Part shown: positions 57,477 through 64,000 of the stretch, piece by piece | Layout: each line of letters begins with the position of its first letter | Numbering within the stretch: the first letter of the stretch is position 1 | Assembly: GCF_014648515.1 (NCBI RefSeq) | Contig: NZ_BMRG01000023.1 | Coordinates: 22,897 to 86,896 of the forward strand | Length of the DNA: 64,000 nt | Direction of reading: 5' to 3' | Source of the DNA: Saccharothrix coeruleofusca | GTDB taxonomy: Bacteria; Actinomycetota; Actinomycetes; Mycobacteriales; Pseudonocardiaceae | The notes under the pieces: generated by a model | The model's database searches: none | Seen by the model: only the letters and a program-made list of their open reading frames with translations | Told to the model about the DNA's origin: nothing | Position numbers and translations under genes: made by a program

Positions 57477-59765
57477 TCAGCAGCTCAGCAGGCACCGCGA
57501 GTAGGTGGCGGTGTAGGTCGTCGGGGTCGCGGGCGCGATGATGTTGTGCGTCTGCGCTCCCCCGTCGGACCAGTTGCGGTACCGGTAGCGGGAGAACGTC
57601 CCACTGCCCTGCGGGCTGGGCGCGCTGATCGAGTTGTTCGACCCGACGATCACCGTGCGGGTGAACGGCGTGGCCTGGGTCGCCCCGCCCACGGCCAGCT
57701 GCAGACCGCTGGGGCTGCTGGCGAAGGTCAGCGCCACCGTCTGCGGGTCCAGCCTGCGGGTCGTGCTCGCCGTGCGCCCCGACGAGTCGGTGGCGGTCAG
57801 CGTCAGCTCCAGGTACGAGGGGTACTCGTGGTCGGGCGCGACGAAGGTCCCCGACGACACCCCCGTCGTGTTCTGCACGACGTGCTCGTGGCAGGAGCCG
57901 GTGCTGGCGCAGTGCTGGATGCTCAGCTTCCAGCTCAGCGCCGACGCGGGCAGCGCGCCGTCCTGCGGGTCGGTGGCCGATCCGCTGAACGACACCGCCT
58001 GCCCCACCCGCCAGCGCAGCGCCGTGGTGGGCGTGCTGATCACCGGCACGGGGTCCTGCGAGGTCGGTGTGCCCACGGTGACGGCCACCGCCGCGGTGCC
58101 GGAGGCGCCCGCCTGGTCGGTCACCCGCAGCCGCGCGGTCACCTGGGCCTGGGCGGTGTAGGTCCAGGTCGCGGTGGCGGAGGTGGAGTCGTCGTAGGCG
58201 CCGTCACCGTCGAGGTCCCACGCGTAGCTCAGCACGTCGCCCTGATCGGGGTCGGTGGAGCCGGTGCCGCTGAACTGCACGGTCAGCGGCGCGGGGCCGG
58301 AGGACGGCGTGGCGGTGGCCACCGCGGTCGGCGCGCGGTTGCCGCCGCCGGGGTAGCTGACCCGGCGCACCTGCCCCGCGCCCAGCGCCACGTAGAACAG
58401 GTCGCCGCCGGGACCGGTGAGCACCTGCACGGGGGCGTTGACGCCGGTGACGAACGGCACCAGCTTGGTCGGGTCGGGCTGGCCCGCGGTGGTCTGCATG
58501 GCCCAGACGCAGCCTCGGGAGCTGTCGGCGAAGAACAGCGCTCCGTCGTAGGCGGCCGGGTAGTTGCTGCCGTTCTCGAAGGCGATGCCCGCCACCGACG
58601 AGCCGCCGGTCGGGCACGGGTCGCTCGCCACGACCTTGGACGAGTGGTTGTAGGCGTAGAACGGGGCGTTCTGGCCGCCCGAGGTGTACAGCGACTCGCA
58701 CAGGGTCAGGTTGGCGTTGTCGTAGCCGGACTGCCGTGCCGCGCCCTCGAAGCAGGGCCAGCCGAAGTTCTCCGCGGTCGCGTCGTTGGCGTCGGCGATC
58801 CGGTTGATCTCCTCCCAGGTGTTCCAGCCGACGTCGCCGGACCAGATCTCCTCGGTGCCGGGGCGGAAGGCGAAGCGGAACTGGTTGCGCATCCCGTGGG
58901 CGATGACCCGGCGGGCGTTGGCGTCCGGGCTGCCCGCGAACGGGTTGCCGGGCATCCCGGCGCCGGTGTCCGGGTCGACCCGGACGATGGTGCCGTCCAG
59001 GGTGACCGGTTCGCCCGCAGGCCTGCGCGGGGACTGCGAGCGCAGCGCGCCGCCCCTGGCGGTCGGCGGGGTGAGGTTGGTCCCCGCGGCCGAGGGCGGG
59101 TCCGCGCACGGGTTGCCCACCTGGCCGTAGTCGGCGAAGTTGAAGCTCGCGCCGTCACCGCCGCCGACGTAGAGGGCCCCGTCGGGGCCGAAGGCGACGG
59201 TGCCGATGGAGTGGCTGGGGTACTGCTGGCACCAGTCGGTGATCAGCGGCTGCTCGGCGGTGGCCACGCCCGCCGGGCCCATGGTCAGCTTGGACAGCCG
59301 CCCGGTGACCACGCAGCCCTGGTCGGTGGCGCCGGGCGGGGTCGGGCAGGTGTCGCCCCAGCGTGGCGCCGCGCCGCCGGGCACCGCGTCGTAGGTGTAG
59401 AGGGCGTAGACGAACGGGCGGGCGGGGAACCGCGGGTCGACCGCGATGCCCAGCAGGCCGCGGTCCCAGAAGTCCTGCGTCTGCGGGCGCAGGTCGGCGA
59501 ACACCGTGGCGGTGGTGTCCGCCAGCGAGTCGAACACCTTGACGATCCCGCTCTTCTCGGCGACGAAGACCTTGCCGTCCGGCGCGAAGGCGACGTTGGT
59601 GGGTGCGGTCAGGCCGCCGATGGCCAGGCTGTCGGTGAACCCGGTGGGCACCGCGGCGGTGGCGGTCGGTGTGGTGGCGACGGTCGTGCCCGCGACGACG
59701 AGCAGCGCGGTCAGCACGCTCGTCGTGCGTCTGGCGCGGGGTTGTCTGCGGCGGAAGAAACCCAT
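57477..59765 (-). CDS. Secreted sugar dehydrogenase (GSDH type) with PKD domain
   Basis: A 762-residue exported protein. A signal peptide (RRRQPRARRTTSVLTALLVV, cleavage near PTATAA) is followed by a six-bladed PQQ-type glucose/sorbosone dehydrogenase propeller (about 45-460: APTNVAFAPDGKVFVAEKSG, GLLGIAVDPRF, IAHGMRNQFRFAFRPGTEEI, GDVGWNTWEEINRIADAND), a PKD domain (about 470-560: PSSGPAPLTVQFSGTGSTDP), and a further beta-sandwich tail with cysteines ending RCLLSC. It probably oxidises a sugar or binds polysaccharide outside the cell. ATG 59765 is chosen: GAGGAG upstream and the signal peptide right after. Single-gene unit with an inverted repeat 50-85 bases upstream. Confidence 0.93.
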   Translation of the reverse strand: MGFFRRRQPRARRTTSVLTALLVVAGTTVATTPTATAAVPTGFTDSLAIGGLTAPTNVAFAPDGKVFVAEKSGIVKVFDSLADTTATVFADLRPQTQDFWDRGLLGIAVDPRFPARPFVYALYTYDAVPGGAAPRWGDTCPTPPGATDQGCVVTGRLSKLTMGPAGVATAEQPLITDWCQQYPSHSIGTVAFGPDGALYVGGGDGASFNFADYGQVGNPCADPPSAAGTNLTPPTARGGALRSQSPRRPAGEPVTLDGTIVRVDPDTGAGMPGNPFAGSPDANARRVIAHGMRNQFRFAFRPGTEEIWSGDVGWNTWEEINRIADANDATAENFGWPCFEGAARQSGYDNANLTLCESLYTSGGQNAPFYAYNHSSKVVASDPCPTGGSSVAGIAFENGSNYPAAYDGALFFADSSRGCVWAMQTTAGQPDPTKLVPFVTGVNAPVQVLTGPGGDLFYVALGAGQVRRVSYPGGGNRAPTAVATATPSSGPAPLTVQFSGTGSTDPDQGDVLSYAWDLDGDGAYDDSTSATATWTYTAQAQVTARLRVTDQAGASGTAAVAVTVGTPTSQDPVPVISTPTTALRWRVGQAVSFSGSATDPQDGALPASALSWKLSIQHCASTGSCHEHVVQNTTGVSSGTFVAPDHEYPSYLELTLTATDSSGRTASTTRRLDPQTVALTFASSPSGLQLAVGGATQATPFTRTVIVGSNNSISAPSPQGSGTFSRYRYRNWSDGGAQTHNIIAPATPTTYTATYSRCLLSC

Positions 59766-59816
59766 GAGGTTGTACTCCTCTCGCACTTCGGAGTGAGCAC
59801 GAAGGGGTAACACGGG

Positions 59817-59850
59817 CTCTGGCCAGGGCGTTTTGCAATCCGTGCCAGAG
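59817..59850. promoter_or_regulatory. Inverted repeat upstream of the sugar dehydrogenase
   Basis: CTCTGGC (59817-59823) and GCCAGAG (59844-59850), perfect 7-bp arms 20 bases apart, 52-85 bases before the ATG. Possible operator; the AT-rich centre (TTTTGCAAT) may include promoter elements. Beyond it, up to 60032, I find no gene. Confidence 0.45.
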
Positions 59851-60032
59851 TCGTCCGGACGCCCCACCGTCATACGAGCGGAGCAATCCGGTCCTGTCGG
59901 ACAGTGCGGAGCCGGTCACCGGTGGTGAGAGGCCGCGTCGCTGTCCGCCCCACCTGGAATATCCCTCATCTGCGGCCCACCCGCCAAGAGACCGCGACCA
60001 GGTCGAGGACTGCGCACGCAGGCGCGGCACTG

Positions 60033-60069
60033 GCCGAGGTTGGGGCGCGACCAGCGCCCCAACCTCGGC
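60033..60069 (-). terminator. 16-bp perfect hairpin after the second P450
   Basis: GCCGAGGTTGGGGCGC (60033-60048) pairs fully with 60054-60069 around a 5-base loop, 22 bases past the P450 stop. No U-tract, but a stem this long is very likely a terminator. Confidence 0.8.
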
Positions 60070-60091
60070 TACGCCCCCGAGGGGGCGTGAC

Positions 60092-61351
60092 TCACGGCCG
60101 CACGTGGACCATCAGCGAGTCCACGCCGTGCACGATGGACGCGCCGCGGAAGGCGGGCGCGGGGTCGGCGAACCGCAGCTGCGGGAAGCGGCGGACCAGC
60201 GCGGGGAAGGCCGCCCGCAGCTCCATCCTGGCCAGCTCGGCGCCCACGCAGCGGTGGGCGCCGTGGCCGAAGGCCAGGTGCCCCGAGGGGGCGCGGGAGG
60301 GGTCGAACCCGTCGGCGCCCTCGCGGTTGGCCGCGCTGAGCGAGCAGACCAGCACGTCGCCCTCCCGGATCTCGGTGTCGCCGATCCGCATGTCGCGGCG
60401 GGCGAAGCGGGGGAACGCCACCTGCACCACGCTCAGGTGCCGCAGCAGCTCCTCCACCAGCGGGGCCACCGCGGCGTCGTCGTCGCGCATCGCCGCGCCC
60501 GCCTGCTCGTCGCTCATCAGCACGATCGCGCCCAGCGCCAGCATGCTGGCCGTGGTGTCGAACCCGCCGGTGAGCACCCCGTCGGCCAACCCGGCCAGCT
60601 CCTCGTCGCTGACCTCGTCACCGTGCTCCCGGATGATCATGCCGATCAGCCCGTCGCCGGGGGCCAGCCGCTCCCGCCGCACGATGTCGCGCATGTAGGC
60701 CAGCGACTCCGAGACCGCCCCCAGCGCCGCGCCCGCGCCGCCGAACAGGTCGAACCGCGCCGAGGCCAGCTGCTGGAACCGGTCGCGGTCGTCGTAGGGC
60801 ACGCCCAGCAGCTCGCAGATGGTCAGCGACGGGATGGGCAGCGCGAACTCCCGCACCAGGTCCACCGGCCCGTCCGCGGCGGCCATGGCGTCCAGCCGCT
60901 CGGTGACGATCTCGTCGATGCGCGGGGCCAGCCTGGCCAGCCTGCGCATGGTGAACTCGGGGGTGAGCAGCTTGCGCAGCCGCGTGTGGTGCGGCGGGTC
61001 GGCGAAGCCGAGGCCGCCGGGCGACTGCTCCAGGCCCACCGCCGCGCCCAGCTTGGCGTAGTCGTTGCTGAACGAGTCGGTGTCGGCCAGCACGGCCTTG
61101 GCCTCGGCCTGGCCGGTGACCAGCCACACCCGCACGCCGAAGGGCACCGGCACCCGGTGCAGCGGCGCGGCCCGCCGCATCCGCTCCAGCTCGGCGACCG
61201 GCTCCACGCCGTCGCGCTTGAGCGGCACCAGCGCCGCCTGCGGCAGCAGCGCCAGCGCCCGCGAGCCGAACTTCGCCAGCACCCACTTCGCGGCCGACCG
61301 CCGCGCGACCCAGGCGACCAGACCGTCTCGCACCGATGCCACTGTCGTCAT
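60092..61351 (-). CDS. Cytochrome P450, second gene
   Basis: A 419-residue soluble P450. The I-helix reads [11 protein letters not shown]: the usual AGxET/DTT glycine-alanine pair is GG here, still compatible with activity. The K-helix is VEELLRHL, and the haem loop [18 protein letters not shown] with Cys near 366. An N-terminal stretch of about 30 residues ([20 protein letters not shown]) precedes the core. The ATG is at 61351 with GGGGAGGA upstream. No ferredoxin is next to it. Substrate unknown; it stands alone between two secreted proteins. Confidence 0.95.
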   Translation of the reverse strand: MTTVASVRDGLVAWVARRSAAKWVLAKFGSRALALLPQAALVPLKRDGVEPVAELERMRRAAPLHRVPVPFGVRVWLVTGQAEAKAVLADTDSFSNDYAKLGAAVGLEQSPGGLGFADPPHHTRLRKLLTPEFTMRRLARLAPRIDEIVTERLDAMAAADGPVDLVREFALPIPSLTICELLGVPYDDRDRFQQLASARFDLFGGAGAALGAVSESLAYMRDIVRRERLAPGDGLIGMIIREHGDEVSDEELAGLADGVLTGGFDTTASMLALGAIVLMSDEQAGAAMRDDDAAVAPLVEELLRHLSVVQVAFPRFARRDMRIGDTEIREGDVLVCSLSAANREGADGFDPSRAPSGHLAFGHGAHRCVGAELARMELRAAFPALVRRFPQLRFADPAPAFRGASIVHGVDSLMVHVRP

Positions 61352-61637
61352 GACCGTTCCTCCCCCTCAACCACGGGCTCGGCCCCACCCGGCCGATGAT
61401 CGTGGCACGGTAACCCGACCGGGGACCGCGCTGCGTCAAACCCCGGTCGGAAGCGCCTCAGCCTCCGGTAGTACTAGGCGGTCGCGGTGCGTGTCGGGGA
61501 TGCCGGGAAGCCCACTCGAACGGCTCGAACCCCCGCACGGCGGGCGGGTCGCGGTTGCGCCGAACGGCACTGTCCCGCCAATGAACAACACGGTGAACTT
61601 GCAGTGGGTAAGTTCGTCACCACACCGGGGGTCCCCG
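61352..61637. promoter_or_regulatory. Divergent region P450 / phosphodiester glycosidase
   Basis: 286 bases between divergent starts. It holds the 8-bp palindrome TAGTACTA (61469-61476), the only AT-rich palindrome in the gap, and GGGTAA (61606-61611) without a matching -35. No gene supported. Confidence 0.35.
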
Positions 61638-64000
61638 ATGTCCTGCCGCCCGCTCCGCCTCCTGGCGCTGTCCGCCCTGCTGCTCGGCCTGGCCGCCCCG
61701 GCGCACGCCGCCCCCGACCTGCCGGTCCAGGACCTGCCCGACGCCCCCGCCACCGCCACCGCGGTCGACCCGACCCGGCGGATCGAGACCGACCGCGAGA
61801 CCCGGCCGGTGGCGCCGGGGGTGACGCTGGACTCGTTCGACTGGTACGAGCCGGGCGGCGCGGGCGGCTGGGTGCGCGGCGACGCGCTCACCGTCGACCT
61901 GACGGCGGGCACGCGGGTGGACTACCTCGACCCCGGTCGCGTCACCGACGTCGAGCCGCTGTCCGCGCAGGCCGACCGGACGGGCGCGGTCGCCGCGATC
62001 AACGGGGACTTCTTCGACATCAACAACTCCAACGCCCCGGAGGGGCCGGGGGTGCGCGACGGGCAGCCGGTGAAGTCGGGGGCGGCCGGGCGCGGCCGAG
62101 CGGTGGGCATCGACGCGGCGGGCCTGGGCCGGGTGATGGAGGTGCTGTTCGAGGGCGGTGTCGTGCTGCCGTCCGGGCAGGTCCCGCTGGCGCAGCTCAA
62201 CAGCGCCTCGATCGGCGCGGACGGCATCGGCGTGTTCACCCCGCTGTGGGGGTCCTACAGCCGGGCCCGCGCGGTGCGCGGCGGCGCGCGGGTCACCGAG
62301 GTCGTGGTGCGCGGCGACGTCGTGGTGGCCACGCGCGGGCAGGCGACCGCGGAGCCGATCCCCTCCGACGGGTACGTGCTGGTCGGCCGGGAGACGGGCG
62401 GGGACGCGCTGGCCGCGCTGCGGCCCGGCGACCCCGTCTCGGTGCGGTACACCGCCAAGGCCGCCGACGGCGCGGCCCTGCGCGCCGCGATCGGCGGCAG
62501 GCAGCTGCTGGTGGACAACGGCGAGGTGGTCGCGCCGGAGGACCCGATCAACCCGCGCACCGCCGTGGGCTTCTCGGCGGACGGCAAGAAGATGTTCATG
62601 CTCACCGTGGACGGCCGGACCACGCCGTACCTGCTCGGCCTGAGCCTGCGCGACCTGGCGACCACGCTCAAGGAGATGGGCGCGCACAACGCGCTCAACC
62701 TCGACGGCGGCGGCTCGTCCACGATGGTCGTGCGCACGCCCGGCGCGGAGGCGGTGGAACTGGCCAACACCCCGTCCGACGGCGGTGAGCGGCCGGTGCC
62801 CAACGGGCTGGCGCTGTACGCCCCGCGGGGCAGCGGCGAGCTCGCCGGGTTCTGGGTCGGCACCGCGGTCGACCCGGACACCGCGCCCGGCGCCGGGACG
62901 GTCCCCGGCGGCCACCCCGAGCGGGTGTTCCCCGGTCTGACCCGGCGGCTGACCGCCGAGGGGTACGACGAGACCTACGGGCCCGCGCGCGACGAGTCGC
63001 ACGTCTGGCACAGCTCCCGCCCCGAGGTCGGCCGCGTCGACCAGGACGGCGTGTTCCGCGCCCAGCGGCCCGGCACCACCAGCGCCGTGGCGCGGCGGGG
63101 GCGGGTGAGCGGCGAGCTGGAGCTGACCGTGCTGGGCCCGCTGGCGCGGCTGTCGGCCACCGAGAGCAGGCTCAGCCTGGCTGCGGTCGGCGGCACGGCG
63201 GCCTTCGGCGTGGTGGGCCACGACGCCGAGGGGTTCACCGCGCCGATCGAGCCCGCGGACCTGGCGCTGGAGTACGACCGGGCGGTGGTCGACGTGGTCG
63301 GCGGCGAGGACGGCGCGCTGCGGGTGACGGCCAAGCGGGAGGGCGCCACCACGGTCGTGGCCCGCGCGGGCGGGCGCGAAGTGCGCCTGCCGGTCACGGT
63401 CGGGCTGCGCGAGCAGCTGGTGGCCGGGTTCGACGACGCCGCGTCGTGGACGTTCGGCTCGGCGCGCGGGTCGGGGTCGGTGGCACCGACCCCGGACGGG
63501 CGCACCGGCACGGGGTTGAGGCTGAGCTACGACTTCAGCCAGTCCACCGGGACGCGCACCGCCTACGCCATCCCGCCGCGGCCGATCGAGGTCGAGGGGC
63601 AGCCGCTGGCGCTGGGCGCGTGGGTGCACGGGCACGGCCGCGGCGAGTGGACCGCGTTCACCGTCACCGACGCCCAAGGGCTGACGCGCTCGCTCTACGG
63701 CCCGTTCATCACCTGGGAGGGCTGGCAGCAGATCGAGGTCGCGGTGCCCGCCGAGCTGGCGTTCCCGCTGCGGATCACCCGGTTCTACACCATCGAGATC
63801 AAGTCCGACCGGCAGTACACCGGCGAGGTGCTGGTGGACGACATCGTGGCGAAGGTGCCGCCGCCGGTCGAGCTGCCGCCCACCGAGGTGGTGGCGGACC
63901 GGTTCGTGGTGCGGGACGGCACGGTGGACGGGCGACCGTGGCGGTTCGCGGTGATGTCCGACGCCCAGTTCGTGGCGCGCGATCCCGACAGCGACCTGGT
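61638..64000 (+). CDS. Secreted phosphodiester glycosidase (NAGPA) with start of metallophosphoesterase (partial)
   Basis: At least 787 codons, cut by the right edge. A signal peptide (LRLLALSALLLGLAAPAHAA) leads into a NAGPA-type phosphodiester glycosidase domain (about 60-400) with AAINGDFFDINNSNAPEGPG and the signature ALNLDGGGSSTMVVRTPG. Ig-like and beta-sandwich stretches follow (about 400-730), including a CBM-like region with WTFGSARGSG and YTGEVLVDDIVAKV. The last residues, RFAVMSDAQFVARDPDSD, begin a calcineurin-type phosphoesterase (first metal Asp). The protein would cleave sugar-phosphodiester bonds, perhaps in teichoic-acid-like or capsular polymers, and then remove phosphate. 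ATG 61638 starts the signal peptide; an upstream ribosome site is weak. Confidence 0.88.
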   Translation, partial: MSCRPLRLLALSALLLGLAAPAHAAPDLPVQDLPDAPATATAVDPTRRIETDRETRPVAPGVTLDSFDWYEPGGAGGWVRGDALTVDLTAGTRVDYLDPGRVTDVEPLSAQADRTGAVAAINGDFFDINNSNAPEGPGVRDGQPVKSGAAGRGRAVGIDAAGLGRVMEVLFEGGVVLPSGQVPLAQLNSASIGADGIGVFTPLWGSYSRARAVRGGARVTEVVVRGDVVVATRGQATAEPIPSDGYVLVGRETGGDALAALRPGDPVSVRYTAKAADGAALRAAIGGRQLLVDNGEVVAPEDPINPRTAVGFSADGKKMFMLTVDGRTTPYLLGLSLRDLATTLKEMGAHNALNLDGGGSSTMVVRTPGAEAVELANTPSDGGERPVPNGLALYAPRGSGELAGFWVGTAVDPDTAPGAGTVPGGHPERVFPGLTRRLTAEGYDETYGPARDESHVWHSSRPEVGRVDQDGVFRAQRPGTTSAVARRGRVSGELELTVLGPLARLSATESRLSLAAVGGTAAFGVVGHDAEGFTAPIEPADLALEYDRAVVDVVGGEDGALRVTAKREGATTVVARAGGREVRLPVTVGLREQLVAGFDDAASWTFGSARGSGSVAPTPDGRTGTGLRLSYDFSQSTGTRTAYAIPPRPIEVEGQPLALGAWVHGHGRGEWTAFTVTDAQGLTRSLYGPFITWEGWQQIEVAVPAELAFPLRITRFYTIEIKSDRQYTGEVLVDDIVAKVPPPVELPPTEVVADRFVVRDGTVDGRPWRFAVMSDAQFVARDPDSDL

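Overview
The window is very GC-rich (third codon positions almost all G or C), with many GTG starts and leader-poor genes. Its gene content includes LAL regulators, P450 plus ferredoxin, secreted glycosidases with ricin-type modules, and PadR, TetR and RsbQ/RsbP families. This points to a filamentous actinomycete, most likely Pseudonocardiales (Actinosynnema/Saccharothrix/Lentzea-like). That placement is inference from style and content; no rRNA or tRNA is present. I see no insertion sequence, prophage or CRISPR array, so it reads as chromosome with a few decayed genes.

Layout. 1-12.5 kb (all minus): a cut-off methyltransferase, a GrpB protein, an XRE-TPR regulator, a PAS-LuxR regulator and three consecutive large ATP-binding LuxR (LAL) regulators. 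Two well-formed promoters with overlapping palindromes drive the PAS-LuxR gene and the LAL operon. 12.5-13.2 kb: a gene-poor gap with one candidate 36-residue peptide. 13.2-17.1 kb: the Pnkp-Hen1 RNA repair pair. 17.5-22.4 kb: a secreted vWA/Calx-beta protein, a TetR regulator divergent from a P450-ferredoxin pair, and a scrambled GlxA/DJ-1 pseudogene. 22.9-29.2 kb: a small acidic ORF with a SpoIIE-type phosphatase, a secreted alpha-galactosidase, an amidase, a polyphosphate kinase 2 and a GlsB-like membrane protein.

29.6-34.4 kb: a flavin monooxygenase divergent from its TetR regulator, then a D-amino-acid-type operon (YheO/DauR-like regulator, DSD1-fold lyase, ornithine cyclodeaminase family). 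34.5-38.5 kb: an F420-type oxidoreductase, and a sugar ABC transporter operon (binding lipoprotein, two permeases, one unknown protein; no ATPase). 38.6-41.5 kb: a compact partner-switching module (RsbW-like kinase, RsbQ, RsbP, STAS antagonist). 41.5-46.7 kb: a DUF3152 metalloprotease-like protein, a two-component system, a PadR-regulated membrane protein and a remnant of an oxidoreductase gene.

46.8-52.4 kb: a TetR regulator, a membrane metallophosphoesterase, a fructosamine-kinase-like protein, a small P-loop kinase and a GGDEF-EAL protein. 52.5-64 kb: a secreted GH76 enzyme, a HIT protein, a PfkB kinase-SurE pair, a MarR regulator with a three-site operator array, a secreted sugar dehydrogenase with PKD domain, a second P450 and a secreted phosphodiester glycosidase cut by the right edge.

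How things connect: candidate sigma-B/F-type promoters (GTTT or GTTG, N16-17, GGGTA or AGGTA) lie in front of the polyphosphate kinase, the small ORF-phosphatase pair and the RsbW-like kinase. This suggests that the partner-switching module and scattered stress genes share one alternative sigma factor, not encoded here. Clear hairpins without U-tracts close most convergent gene pairs.
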